Positions 41,206 to 50,216 of a stretch of DNA of 64,000 nt are shown here, piece by piece. Under the pieces are notes generated by a model, which saw only the letters and a program-made list of their open reading frames with translations, was not told the DNA's origin and did not search any database. Made by a program: the position numbers and the translations under genes. The stretch lies in IMG/VR virus record IMGVR_UViG_3300042307_001176, positions 1 to 64,000 of that record. One strand, 5' to 3'. Origin of the DNA: a virus. Position 1 is the first letter of the stretch; every line of letters starts with the position of its first letter.

Positions 41206-42642
41206 ATGAGCGGGGAAAAAGTTAAGGACAAAAAATACAAGTCAATAGTAGATATTTCCACATTAAATGGCGATCAGAAGAAATCTTTTGATGAATTGAA
41301 AGATTTTATTTATGATAGGAATGACGATAGTATTTATGTACTAAAAGGATGGGCAGGAACAGGTAAAACCTATTGTGTTAGTTTCTTGGTGAAGTATGTT
41401 CTTGACGTGATTTATCCGAACAAAAATTGGTATAAAATAGCAGTAACTGGACCAACTAATAAATCTGTTAGAGTTATAAAAAAGACTACAGGTATAAAAA
41501 ATCCTAGAGTAACTTTTCAGACAATACATAAGCTTTTGGGACTGACTGAAAGAATCACTTCCGACGGTCAACAGGAGTTTGTAAATCAAGGAGATTTTGA
41601 GCCTCAGATAAAAAAGACAAAGCTTCTTATAATAGATGAGGTTTCTATGCTTAACGATGATTTATTTCACGAGATTCTTAGATATAGAAGTGATATCAAA
41701 ATAATCTGCATGGGAGATCCGGCTCAAATTCCTCCGGTTGGAAAACCTGATTGTATTCCATTTATGGATGAATTATTAGAAATGTATGGTATAAAAACTT
41801 TGGAGTTAAAAACCATCATGAGACAGAAAGGCGATAATCCTATAATTGATACATCAGTATTAATTAGAACTGATTTGGAAAATCCTTATATAGAGACTGG
41901 TATAGAATCTAATCTAAATGATAGAGGAGAGGGAATAGAATTTCTAAATCTTAATTCTTCTTCGATAAGAGAATCTTTTAATGATATACTTTCATCGTAT
42001 TTTAATAGTGAAGAATTTAAAGAAGATCCTGAATATTCTAAAATAATTGCATGGAGGAATAAGACAGTAGAGAAAATGAATCAATTAGTAAGGAAAGTTA
42101 TATACGGGGATGAATCTATTGGATCTAAGATATTACTAGGAGAAAAGCTTATAGCAAATAATCCTATAATTGAGATGGGACAAATTCTTTTCAACACTAA
42201 CGATGAATTTACTGTTGATAAATTTGAAATAAAAACTGAGAAGGTTAAGGTTGCTGACGAAGAAGGAGGCTTAAAATATTATGAAACTGGAGTTACATTC
42301 TTAAATGATGAAGACAAAAAAATCACATATTTTATTGATATTCTTCACGAGGACAGCGAATCATATTTCTTTGTTCTAGCAAACAAATTAAAAAAGATAG
42401 CAATAGAGAAAAAAGGCAAAGAAAAATCTTGGATAAAGTATTACGACTTTATCAGAAGATTTGCAGATGTTAGCTATGCTTATTCTATAACTGCTCATAA
42501 ATCTCAAGGAAGCACATATACAACAGCTTTTGTTTTGGATGATGATATAGATGTTAACCCCAATGTTGTAGAAAGAAATAGAATAAAATATACAGCATAC
42601 ACAAGATCAAGTAAAAAACTATATGTACTTAAACGATTCTAA
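41206..42642 (+). CDS. dda: Dda-like SF1 DNA helicase
   Basis: 478 residues. Walker A is GWAGTGKT (48-55), motif Ia is VTGPTNKSV, the DEVSML Walker B is at 144-149, motif III is MGDPAQIPPV, and the late motifs are SITAHKSQGSTY and YTAYTRSSKKLYVL near the end. This order is that of T4 Dda and related RecD-type helicases, which move 5' to 3' and help start replication and clear proteins from DNA. It lies 3 nt after the ClpP-like gene. Confidence 0.92.
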   Translation: MSGEKVKDKKYKSIVDISTLNGDQKKSFDELKDFIYDRNDDSIYVLKGWAGTGKTYCVSFLVKYVLDVIYPNKNWYKIAVTGPTNKSVRVIKKTTGIKNPRVTFQTIHKLLGLTERITSDGQQEFVNQGDFEPQIKKTKLLIIDEVSMLNDDLFHEILRYRSDIKIICMGDPAQIPPVGKPDCIPFMDELLEMYGIKTLELKTIMRQKGDNPIIDTSVLIRTDLENPYIETGIESNLNDRGEGIEFLNLNSSSIRESFNDILSSYFNSEEFKEDPEYSKIIAWRNKTVEKMNQLVRKVIYGDESIGSKILLGEKLIANNPIIEMGQILFNTNDEFTVDKFEIKTEKVKVADEEGGLKYYETGVTFLNDEDKKITYFIDILHEDSESYFFVLANKLKKIAIEKKGKEKSWIKYYDFIRRFADVSYAYSITAHKSQGSTYTTAFVLDDDIDVNPNVVERNRIKYTAYTRSSKKLYVLKRF

Positions 42643-43012
42643 TATTAAACACCTGTTAGCCATTTTCTTCGGAATTGGAATTGCTGAAGAATTATCAATT
42701 CTATTTGATGTAAGAATGCCAATTTTAGCACTAACCTATGTTGTGTGTCTATTCATTGTGATATTCAATTTTTCCAAATTGAAAGAAGGTAAATACATAT
42801 GGGAACCTGGATTTGGATTAATAGGAATTTTTGCTATTCTATATCTTATATTTTTAGGTATTGGATACAAAGCCCAATTCTTTGGAAAATTATCAGCTGG
42901 TGTATCTTTAATGGTGTGGATAAGATCTATAAGATATTTAAGTGAAGATAAAACAGAAGAAAATAATGATCAAGATGATCAAGAAATAAATGAAGTAGAT
43001 GGAAATAAATGA
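42623..43012 (+). CDS. multi-helix membrane protein
   Basis: 129 residues with hydrophobic stretches at about 11-27, 32-48, 66-84 and 88-103 and an acidic tail (DKTEENNDQDDQE). It overlaps the helicase gene by 20 nt and the next gene by 14 nt. Function unknown; an inner-membrane location is likely. Confidence 0.65.
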   Translation: MYLNDSNIKHLLAIFFGIGIAEELSILFDVRMPILALTYVVCLFIVIFNFSKLKEGKYIWEPGFGLIGIFAILYLIFLGIGYKAQFFGKLSAGVSLMVWIRSIRYLSEDKTEENNDQDDQEINEVDGNK

Positions 43013-43433
43013 AAAATATAAACATATAGGATATTCATATCCAGGTGTTCCTAAAGGATGGAAGCATGTAGTTGAAAAAGCAATAGAGGATATTGAAAAA
43101 GCCATGTGGCCCAGTTGGATACCTATGTTTATTAAGCGTAAAATACACTTTTTAGCAACCGGAAATTCCGTTATTGGGATTAAGTATAGATTTTGGTATA
43201 AAGTGCGTAAGAAGCTAACTAACGGACAAATAGTAACGGATATTAAAGATAAGTTTGCAGGACTTAGAATATATGGACATTTTGGTCCAGAGATAGAAGA
43301 AATAGTAAAGCAAGCAGAAGATGAATGCTACAGAACTTGTGAAAGGTGTGGAAGCAATAAGAATGTAAGAACTATAGGTAAGGGATGGCTTTATAATCTA
43401 TGCAAATCTTGCAGATATAGTAAAAAGAAATAG
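42999..43433 (+). CDS. zinc-ribbon-ended hypothetical protein
   Basis: 144 residues. GYSYPGVPKGWKHVVEKAIEDIEK starts a helical part, DKFAGLRIYGHFGPEIEEIVKQAEDE follows, and the C-terminus has CERCG...LCKSC, a four-Cys zinc ribbon. Similar proteins with a K-F-x-G-L-R-x-Y block plus a zinc ribbon occur in many phages; the function is not known. Confidence 0.68.
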   Translation: MEINEKYKHIGYSYPGVPKGWKHVVEKAIEDIEKAMWPSWIPMFIKRKIHFLATGNSVIGIKYRFWYKVRKKLTNGQIVTDIKDKFAGLRIYGHFGPEIEEIVKQAEDECYRTCERCGSNKNVRTIGKGWLYNLCKSCRYSKKK

Positions 43434-43474
43434 AATCGGTTTTTTACTCAAGTATTTAAAATTAAATTTATAGT

Positions 43475-44296
43475 GTGAAAAAGATATTAACCATAGGAGA
43501 TGTTCACGGTCGTAATAAATGGATGTTTCATACTCACGGAAGTGATTATGAATTCAATCATTGGCTGACGATGGTCGAAAATGGTGTTCCCGCGGACGAT
43601 AAGGAATTTTGGAAAGAAATGCCTTATACCCAATATGATAAGATAGTATTTGTTGGCGATTATGTTGATAGCTATGATCTTAGTAACGTATTGATTCTAG
43701 ATAATCTTAAAAAAATTCTTCTATTTAAAAAAGCATTACCTGATAAAGTTATACTTCTACTTGGAAATCATGATATACAATATTTTGTTCCTAATGAAGT
43801 GTGTAGTGGATATAGAGCAGAAATGAAACCAGATCTTTATCAGATATTTACTGAAAATCGGGAATGTTTTAAAGTAGCACATTTAGAAAAAGATAACACT
43901 GGTGTTAAGTATTTATGGACACATGCTGGTGTTACTAGTGGATGGTTAAAAGACACTCGTAATGACATTTATAATCCAAGATATAGAAATTATGAAATAA
44001 CTAAAGATTTTGATACAGAGGATCTTGAAAAGTTTATAAATGATCTATTTGAGCTAAGAGTAGATAATTTATTTAATGTGGATGCTCATAGTGGAGGATA
44101 CAACTTATGGGCAGGTCCTTTCTGGGTTAGACCAACAATTCTTAATGACTTTCCTTTAGAAGGAGTTAATCAAATAGTTGGACACACACCACAGAAGATG
44201 ATAAAAGATGTTATTTGTGGAGAGGTTACTCACTATTTAGTTGATTGTCTTTGGGAAGATTATAATGATGTCTTAGTTTTAGATATTGATGTATGA
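43475..44296 (+). CDS. calcineurin-like metallophosphatase
   Basis: 273 residues from a GTG start. Metal ligand motifs are ILTIGDVHGRN (4-14), FVGDYVDSY (about 64-72), LLGNHD (about 98-103), WTHAGVTSGW and GHTPQ. The GDxHG-GDxVDR/S-GNHD order is that of PPP-type protein phosphatases and bacterial diadenosine tetraphosphatases. Substrate unknown. GAATCGGTTTTTTA upstream at 43434 may be a weak early-type promoter block. Confidence 0.85.
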   Translation: MKKILTIGDVHGRNKWMFHTHGSDYEFNHWLTMVENGVPADDKEFWKEMPYTQYDKIVFVGDYVDSYDLSNVLILDNLKKILLFKKALPDKVILLLGNHDIQYFVPNEVCSGYRAEMKPDLYQIFTENRECFKVAHLEKDNTGVKYLWTHAGVTSGWLKDTRNDIYNPRYRNYEITKDFDTEDLEKFINDLFELRVDNLFNVDAHSGGYNLWAGPFWVRPTILNDFPLEGVNQIVGHTPQKMIKDVICGEVTHYLVDCLWEDYNDVLVLDIDV

Positions 44297-44613
44297 CAAG
44301 AAGATTTAAATTCTATAAGGAAGATAACAGATGGTTTGCTGATCTACCGGAATGGGAAGGAGAAAAAGACGATCTAGAGATGGTAATGGGTGCTGACATT
44401 TTATTAGAAATTCTTTCGGGAAATTCAGACTATTGTTATGTTACTTTTAGTGACGAGCCTTTTGATGATGCTAAGATTCTTTCTTACGATCATAACGAAT
44501 CTACTGCGGGATATTACAACAATGACGCGTGGCACGGTCCTTCTACTATTTGGCTTTGTTATGTGACTGAATTTGTTTTTGGAGGATATCCGGAGAAGAT
44601 TTATTTCTCGTAG
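44293..44613 (+). CDS. hypothetical protein
   Basis: 106 residues. Its start overlaps the phosphatase stop (ATGA), which suggests coupled translation. The fold looks beta-rich (RRFKFYKEDNRWFADLPEW, YVTFSDEP) with several Trp. Plant- and phage-type DUF6717-like proteins have this kind of start, but I am not sure. It overlaps the convergent zincin gene by 13 nt. Confidence 0.62.
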   Translation: MTRRFKFYKEDNRWFADLPEWEGEKDDLEMVMGADILLEILSGNSDYCYVTFSDEPFDDAKILSYDHNESTAGYYNNDAWHGPSTIWLCYVTEFVFGGYPEKIYFS

Positions 44614-45053
44614 TATTCTATCATCTTTACAGCATTTGATATTAACCAGGCATCAACTTCAGGGACTTTCATTAAAAAATTAAGTTCGTATCTGTAGCAA
44701 AGGGACTCTTCCTTATTAGGATCTAATTTAAAGTAAAGTTGCTTAATGTATAGATGCATGGATTCATGAACTAGTATAGCAGCTATATTATAGATATTGG
44801 ATGACTTTATATCATTAACAGCTATAGTTATCATCGAATCTCCCTCAGTTGTTGAAAAAGCCCCGTTCCAATATCCTATATTATGACACGTCTCTAATAA
44901 AACATTATATTTTTCTTGATCATATTTTTTTATTATTAAAATTGCACTATCTACTTTATTTTTCCACCCATCCCCGACATCTGCTACTTTTATTTGTGCA
45001 AATAAAGGGAATAAATTAAAAGATATTAATAAAATAATACATGATCTAATCAT
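44601..45053 (-). CDS. secreted zincin-like protein
   Basis: 150 residues. A signal peptide (MIRSCIILLISFNLFPLFAQ, cut after about residue 19) is followed by a domain with AAILVHESMHLYI: the HExxH zinc motif is at 96-100, and Glu115 or Glu116 (NKEESLCYRYE) may be the third ligand. The domain is small for a metallopeptidase. It is last in the minus-strand exported-protein operon, and its start overlaps the upstream stop by 4 nt. Confidence 0.72.
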   Translation of the reverse strand: MIRSCIILLISFNLFPLFAQIKVADVGDGWKNKVDSAILIIKKYDQEKYNVLLETCHNIGYWNGAFSTTEGDSMITIAVNDIKSSNIYNIAAILVHESMHLYIKQLYFKLDPNKEESLCYRYELNFLMKVPEVDAWLISNAVKMIEYYEK

Positions 45054-45502
45054 AGTTTAGAAGCTGCTTCGTGTATTGCTTTTTTAAGCGATGTTGATAC
45101 AGTCATTTTTTCGAAAGGAATAGCTCCTTCCTGAACCTCTATCATAATAGCTCTTATTTCGGTATCTGATTCACCTATACCTTCGTACTTGTTACCTTTA
45201 TAGTATAGCCTAACACCTACCTGTGTTATTGTATTAGTTTTTTCTACACCAACTATTCTTATTGTCGTTTTAGGTAAGCCAAAATAGAATACCTCAACCT
45301 TAACCGGATCACCTTCGTCAGAAAGACAAAACTTCTGAGATAACTCCTCCTCGACTATTTGTTTTATACCGAATCTTATATCCCTAGATCCTAGCTCTCT
45401 AAGCTTTGCTGTAACGTAAACCGTGTCTACCTTTACACAATCTTGTGCTTGTGCTGTTATACCAATAAGTACAAGTCCGAAAAATATGATAATTTTTTTC
45501 AT
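45050..45502 (-). CDS. small exported protein with a CsgG-like C-terminal half
   Basis: 150 residues with a signal peptide (MKKIIIFFGLVLIGITAQAQ). The second half (ITQVGVRLYYKGNKYEGIGES, then MTVSTSLKKAIHEA) follows the same order as the end of the CsgG-like protein at 49468 (TTRLGLQIKFVDAETSQVI, GLGEAS, STIGISTKKALETA). It may be a periplasmic partner or a reduced paralogue. It is not clearly CsgE or CsgF. Confidence 0.62.
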   Translation of the reverse strand: MKKIIIFFGLVLIGITAQAQDCVKVDTVYVTAKLRELGSRDIRFGIKQIVEEELSQKFCLSDEGDPVKVEVFYFGLPKTTIRIVGVEKTNTITQVGVRLYYKGNKYEGIGESDTEIRAIMIEVQEGAIPFEKMTVSTSLKKAIHEAASKL

Positions 45503-46095
45503 TATTTAATAATATATTTAGTGTAGTCAGTTGATGCTGGCTTTTCATTTTTAAAATAATATCTCTCAACATTATTTCCGTATTTAATTGTCTTAATGTA
45601 TCCATCAGGTATTGTTGCACCAGTTGGTAATACTATAGATTTGCTAGAAAATATACATCTTATCTCGACAGTAACTGTTTTATTAGTTCTAGCAAGTTCT
45701 CTTTCTCTTACTTCTAATAATCTCCAAGTTGTTCTATTTAGGTTTTCTTGCTGTAGTGAGCAGTTCAAATATGTGAATGTTTTATATAATAATTCCTTAG
45801 TGCAATTAAAGTCCGCTGCTGGAGCTAAATGTCCTTTATCGTAAGGGTTATTTTCATAATCCTTATTGTCTGAAGTCAAAATTGAATCACATATATAAAA
45901 ATCCATCCCAGTCCTCGGAGCAGTTCCGTTTGGACATTGTACAGTGTATCTGATAAATTTAGGCTGTTGTAATTTTTCTGAGTATACAATCTCAAACATA
46001 TTAGTTTTAATGTATACTGAATCTCTTAACGTTTTTTGCCCATAAATAAATAATGGGGTTGTAAATAGTAAAAATGATAGTAATAGATTTTTCAT
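45502..46095 (-). CDS. secreted DNA/RNA non-specific endonuclease (NUC1 type)
   Basis: 197 residues. A signal peptide (MKNLLLSFLLFTTPLFIYGQ) precedes a beta-beta-alpha-metal nuclease. The catalytic motif YDKGHLAPAADF is at 85-96 with His89 as the general base, and NCSLQQENLNRTTWRLLE (111-128) holds the metal-binding Asn and the following Asn, Trp and Glu of the family. The usual motif is DRGH; here it is DKGH. Export suggests it degrades extracellular or periplasmic nucleic acid, such as competing phage DNA or host eDNA. Confidence 0.9.
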   Translation of the reverse strand: MKNLLLSFLLFTTPLFIYGQKTLRDSVYIKTNMFEIVYSEKLQQPKFIRYTVQCPNGTAPRTGMDFYICDSILTSDNKDYENNPYDKGHLAPAADFNCTKELLYKTFTYLNCSLQQENLNRTTWRLLEVRERELARTNKTVTVEIRCIFSSKSIVLPTGATIPDGYIKTIKYGNNVERYYFKNEKPASTDYTKYIIK

Positions 46096-47804
46096 TAGTC
46101 TGATTTTCCTGTTTTTATTATATAAAATACCGAAGACCCACCGGCCGTCGGATTAGTTAATGTTATGCTTTGTGATCCTGGATAAGATGGTACCGGATTT
46201 CCTGGGTGTGAATTTATTAATGTAAATTCTGTCTGCGTAATAATTCTATAATTAGGTACTCCAATAGGCCACGATAATCCATTTATTTTCATGTATATCC
46301 AATATATATCAGTAACAGAAAGTGTAGAATTAGTATTCACATCCATTCTATAGTAGTCCATTTTTTGAAAATTCTGATTCAATATTTTATCAATAAAGAA
46401 ATTTACGTCTAAATTATTTGGTAGATCTACAGACAAATTATCTAGTGTAACTTGAAAATCATAAATTGCTGTATCCAGCTGAGTAGTTATTGAAAAACTT
46501 CCTAATGAATTTGTAGTATAAGTCTGTAGTAACGTATATGTTAATCCTGATTTTAATTTATAAAATAACTTAACTGATATTCCAGGAACAGCTATAGATT
46601 TAGAGTTGTATATAATCCCTGAATACGTAAATGGAATAGGATAGTTTACTGTAGCAATGACTGGTGTTCTTGAAGAGCTAACACATCCACTTGTTGTGTT
46701 TCTTGACTGAGCATAGTATGTTGTTGTATTTGATATACTAGGTGTAGTGTAATTAGTAACACCTAGACCATTTGATAACACATTTCCCCCAATTGAGTTT
46801 GCGTACCAATCTACAGTAGATCCGGAAGGAGGGGTTGCAGATAAAGCAACAGTTCCAGCCAGCATCCTACTTCCGTTAATACCACCAGGAGCATTAGGAG
46901 CATTTGCAGCAGTACAAGATATTTGGTGGGTAACAAACCCGGTATAAAACTGTGTAAATGTTTGGTTAGCTGGATCAGTCCACGTACCGTATTCGATTAC
47001 ATAGGGACAAGAAAAATTATTTGGTAAATCGTTCCATTGGGATCCGTTCCATTTAGTAACAGCATAGTGTTCACCCCCTGCGTTATTAGGTTCTCCTCCA
47101 GCCCAGTTATTATATTGACCAGCTATGTTACCCGCAAATTGACCATTTTGAGTTTTAATTAAAGTTCCATTTTCTGGACCTGCATCTATTCTCCAATACC
47201 CTTCTTGAGCAACATCGGATAGTGCAAACCATATTTGAGACTGAGGTACATTATTATATATGAATGCGTCTTCGTCTGCTGATGTGATAGTTACTAAATA
47301 CCCAGTTTGCCCTTTAAACGTGGTAGCTGCAGCTGCAGATTTAGCTGAACTGTAAAATGCACCAGTTGAGATCGGTCTATAGAAATGTCCATTAGATGGA
47401 AGATAAAAGTACCCAACAGGATTCTCTGTAGCAGTTACTGCAATGTAAACATTACCTGGGATAGATCCAGTATTTAATCTTAAAGAAGCCAATACGCTAT
47501 TTACATTAGATAATGTCCCAGTAAAACTTATTCTCGTAAAGTTTGCTGTAATATTGTATCCAGTACTAGCAGTTACTCCTGCAGTTGTATTTAGTCTTAA
47601 TGTTGTTCCTGAAGGTGGATTAACCAATCCTATTGTGATTAGTAGAGTTGAAGAGGCATTAAATCCCGTTACTGAGAATCCACTTATAATTTGGTTAGAT
47701 GTATTTTGAGGGTATGATGATGCACTTGGTGCCACAACACTCTGTGCACTTAAAGAAGTCCAAGTGAATAATATTATTGCCCAATTACAAATCTTGTACC
47801 ACAT
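46095..47804 (-). CDS. secreted multi-domain protein with C-type lectin domain
   Basis: 569 residues from the ATG at 47804, which precedes the signal peptide MWYKICNWAIILFTWTSLSAQ. An N-terminal beta-rich domain is followed by a C-type lectin domain (about residues 138-272: AFYSSAKSAAAAT, WFALSDVAQEGYWRI, WAGGEPNNAGGEHYAV, WNDLPNNFSCPYVIEY). An Ig-like repeat (GTVALSATPPSGSTVDWYA), a carboxypeptidase-regulatory-like beta domain, and a dockerin-like segment (MDVNTNSTLSVTDIYWIYM) follow. The E-P-N triad in the lectin loop suggests calcium-dependent sugar binding. No T9SS tail is present. Confidence 0.85.
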   Translation of the reverse strand: MWYKICNWAIILFTWTSLSAQSVVAPSASSYPQNTSNQIISGFSVTGFNASSTLLITIGLVNPPSGTTLRLNTTAGVTASTGYNITANFTRISFTGTLSNVNSVLASLRLNTGSIPGNVYIAVTATENPVGYFYLPSNGHFYRPISTGAFYSSAKSAAAATTFKGQTGYLVTITSADEDAFIYNNVPQSQIWFALSDVAQEGYWRIDAGPENGTLIKTQNGQFAGNIAGQYNNWAGGEPNNAGGEHYAVTKWNGSQWNDLPNNFSCPYVIEYGTWTDPANQTFTQFYTGFVTHQISCTAANAPNAPGGINGSRMLAGTVALSATPPSGSTVDWYANSIGGNVLSNGLGVTNYTTPSISNTTTYYAQSRNTTSGCVSSSRTPVIATVNYPIPFTYSGIIYNSKSIAVPGISVKLFYKLKSGLTYTLLQTYTTNSLGSFSITTQLDTAIYDFQVTLDNLSVDLPNNLDVNFFIDKILNQNFQKMDYYRMDVNTNSTLSVTDIYWIYMKINGLSWPIGVPNYRIITQTEFTLINSHPGNPVPSYPGSQSITLTNPTAGGSSVFYIIKTGKSD

Positions 47805-49471
47805 GTTATAGTATAATTTAAAGCGCTTGTTTTTAAATCCCAAGCTCCTCCGCCATTTATATTAAATTTGAATTTCTTAGTTATTTTTATGTTTGTTCCT
47901 ATACTTGGAAGCATCACATACGGTGATTTTAAAAGTACATCGTTATAATAACTTACATAAGGAGCATAAACCATTAAATTCATTAGTTTTATATCAAATC
48001 TTTTACCTACCCTAAAATCATATGTTCCACCCACTATTAATGCAGTTCCTAGAAATGATTCCCTATATACTGTACCGTATGAAACCGTGGCCATGTAAAG
48101 CAATTTAAGATTCTTTGGTTTTTTTATATTAAACATTTGTCCTGCTGCAAATGTTCCGTATAATGATCTATTACCTTCGAAACCTATTGTTAAAGTACCT
48201 GAAGTCAATATAATAGACTTAGGTCTTATCCATGCATAAAATGTTGTTATGTTAGGTCCTTTTAATGCTGATGTGTAATCTACAAGAGCACCATAGCTTC
48301 TTTTTCCGTCCCATCTCATCGATGTATATCCTCCTGTTGCTTTAGCACCAGTCTTAACTTCTGAGTTTTTAAAATTGAATCCTATAAAATCAGCACTTCC
48401 AACAACAGTTGGTTTTCCCCCTTCCTTACTAGTTGGTGTTGATTTAATTGTAGTAGAAGCACCTGCAGTTATATTTGTTTTGCCTTGTCCTTGTTCAGAT
48501 TGTGTGTTTGTTTGTCCTTCTTCCGTCTGCCCGTTAGAATTATTATTTCCTGAACCATTCCCATTATTCCCAGTGCTACCAGTATTACCATTGGGATTAT
48601 TATTACTAGATTCTCCATTTCCTGATGTTTGATTATTTGTTTGCGCATTCTCCGATTCTTGAGAAGTTGTATTACTGTTTTGCTGTTCCCCTTGTGTGCT
48701 TGTTGTTCCTTGAGTTTGTGTTGTTGTACCTTCCCCTGTAGTATTTGTTTGTCCGTTTTGAGTATTTCCACCACTAGTAGTTGTTGTGTTTCCTGGTCCT
48801 TGAGGTGTATTGGTTGTATTTCCTGTATTTTGTCCACCTTCAGGTTGGGATCCTGATCCTCCGTTTGTTGATCCTTGCCCTTCCTGTTGAGATCCAGATC
48901 CTCCGTTTGTTGATCCAGGTTCAGTATTTTGAGACCCTTCCTGCTGAGATCCTGTATTATTAGTCTGATTTTGAGATCCGTTTTCCTGTGTCTGTGTGTT
49001 ATTTGCTGATTCGTTATTGTTATTTTTTTTATTTTCTTTTTTTCCTTCACTCTTTCCTCCACCAGCATTAGAAACTGAATTTACTGATCCGCCTAATATA
49101 TTTGTTGATCCTGCTATATCTGATATAGTTGATAAAGAATTTAAAATACCTATTACATTTAATGCGGTACTTTGTGTTACGTTTACTGCTGTCCCTAGTC
49201 CAACTATTTCTGAGCAAGGACTATTTGTTCCGTATTGTGAAAATATGTTACTTGCCCACGCCTCAAAATTTCCATTAGTAAAATCGTTATAGCTAAAAGA
49301 TCCTATTGATCCATAATATCCTACTGTAACGTTTCCATTTATAGGGACTATTATTGTTTTATCGTTACCTGTACATGGATCGGTATAGGTGTAGTTGTAT
49401 GTCTGTGCACTTATTTTATAAGAACTGAATAGACAAACAAATAAGAGTAATATAATTGCATTTGGTTTCAA
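47774..49471 (-). CDS. outer-membrane beta-barrel protein with long low-complexity linker
   Basis: 565 residues from a TTG whose bases overlap the upstream stop (TTGA), as expected for coupled translation. A signal peptide (MKPNAIILLLFVCLFSSYKISAQ) comes first. Residues 140-340 are a Asn/Gly/Gln/Ser/Thr-rich linker with a 45-bp repeat in the DNA. The C-terminal 200 residues form regular amphipathic strands that end in an aromatic residue near the terminus (GTRFVIGQ), as in outer-membrane barrels. It may pair with the CsgG-like pore in front of it. Confidence 0.78.
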   Translation of the reverse strand: MKPNAIILLLFVCLFSSYKISAQTYNYTYTDPCTGNDKTIIVPINGNVTVGYYGSIGSFSYNDFTNGNFEAWASNIFSQYGTNSPCSEIVGLGTAVNVTQSTALNVIGILNSLSTISDIAGSTNILGGSVNSVSNAGGGKSEGKKENKKNNNNESANNTQTQENGSQNQTNNTGSQQEGSQNTEPGSTNGGSGSQQEGQGSTNGGSGSQPEGGQNTGNTTNTPQGPGNTTTTSGGNTQNGQTNTTGEGTTTQTQGTTSTQGEQQNSNTTSQESENAQTNNQTSGNGESSNNNPNGNTGSTGNNGNGSGNNNSNGQTEEGQTNTQSEQGQGKTNITAGASTTIKSTPTSKEGGKPTVVGSADFIGFNFKNSEVKTGAKATGGYTSMRWDGKRSYGALVDYTSALKGPNITTFYAWIRPKSIILTSGTLTIGFEGNRSLYGTFAAGQMFNIKKPKNLKLLYMATVSYGTVYRESFLGTALIVGGTYDFRVGKRFDIKLMNLMVYAPYVSYYNDVLLKSPYVMLPSIGTNIKITKKFKFNINGGGAWDLKTSALNYTITCGTRFVIGQ

Positions 49472-50214
49472 TTTTTAAATATCCCTTTCGTAATCATTCT
49501 GCTTACCACTCTTGACGATGCGGTTTCTAAAGCTTTCTTTGTGGATATACCTATAGTTGATTGATTAAATTTAACATCATCTGAAATATCACCTAAAATA
49601 TTAGATGTTTTTACTGTGCTTGCTTCACCTAATCCAGATCCCACAATAACTTGACTTGTTTCAGCATCTACGAATTTTATTTGTAATCCTAATCTTGTTG
49701 TTTGTGTAGTTGTTTGTTGTCCGTTAATCTTAACAACCTCATCTTCAGAAACACTAAAGTCATATACTTCAATGTATACAAAATATTTGGCTAGTATTAC
49801 ATTTCCTTTTACGTCTATTTTGTTAACTGATATACCCTTATCTGAAGCTTTATCTTGTGATATCATTCTTTGCTTAATATCTTCTTTTTCTTCAGTGAAT
49901 ATGAATCTACCAGTATACTCTAGATATTCTATAACTATATTGGTTACACCTAAGCCTACCCTTTTGTCTTTGAGCTCTGGATATAATTCATATAATTCCT
50001 CATTTATACCAATCTTTAAAAGCTGTATAGGAACTTGTATTGTGTCTGTATAATCTGCAACATCGTTTATAGATTGCTTTTTTTCAAACTCTGCCTGATA
50101 TTGTTCAGTTTTTACTGAGCCAATACCACCGCCATTATTTTGAGGTGGCTGTGCCTGTAAATTTTTACAACCAAATAAGCTTAATATTGATATTATGAAT
50201 ATTATTTTTTTCAT
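49468..50214 (-). CDS. CsgG-like outer-membrane secretion channel lipoprotein
   Basis: 248 residues from the ATG at 50214; an upstream extension is open but would precede the signal peptide. The signal ends in the lipobox LFGC (Cys16). YLEYTGRFIFTEEKEDIKQRM matches the CsgG block that contains a Gly-Arg-Phe turn, NVILAKYFVYIEVYDFSV the next, and TTTQTTRLGLQIKFVDAETSQVI with STIGISTKKALETASSRV the C-terminal part. CsgG forms a nonameric pore that exports curli subunits. No curlin repeat gene is seen nearby, so the cargo would differ. Confidence 0.85.
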   Translation of the reverse strand: MKKIIFIISILSLFGCKNLQAQPPQNNGGGIGSVKTEQYQAEFEKKQSINDVADYTDTIQVPIQLLKIGINEELYELYPELKDKRVGLGVTNIVIEYLEYTGRFIFTEEKEDIKQRMISQDKASDKGISVNKIDVKGNVILAKYFVYIEVYDFSVSEDEVVKINGQQTTTQTTRLGLQIKFVDAETSQVIVGSGLGEASTVKTSNILGDISDDVKFNQSTIGISTKKALETASSRVVSRMITKGIFKN

Positions 50215-50216
50215 TT

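Noticed and set aside
45050-45502. Call as CsgE or CsgF
   Set aside because: Neither family's conserved blocks are visible; similarity is to the C-terminal half of the CsgG-like protein instead.
48469-49068. Lys/Gln-rich alternative minus frame within the barrel-protein linker
   Set aside because: Results from reading the low-complexity Asn/Gln/Thr linker in another frame; no signal, promoter or known domain.
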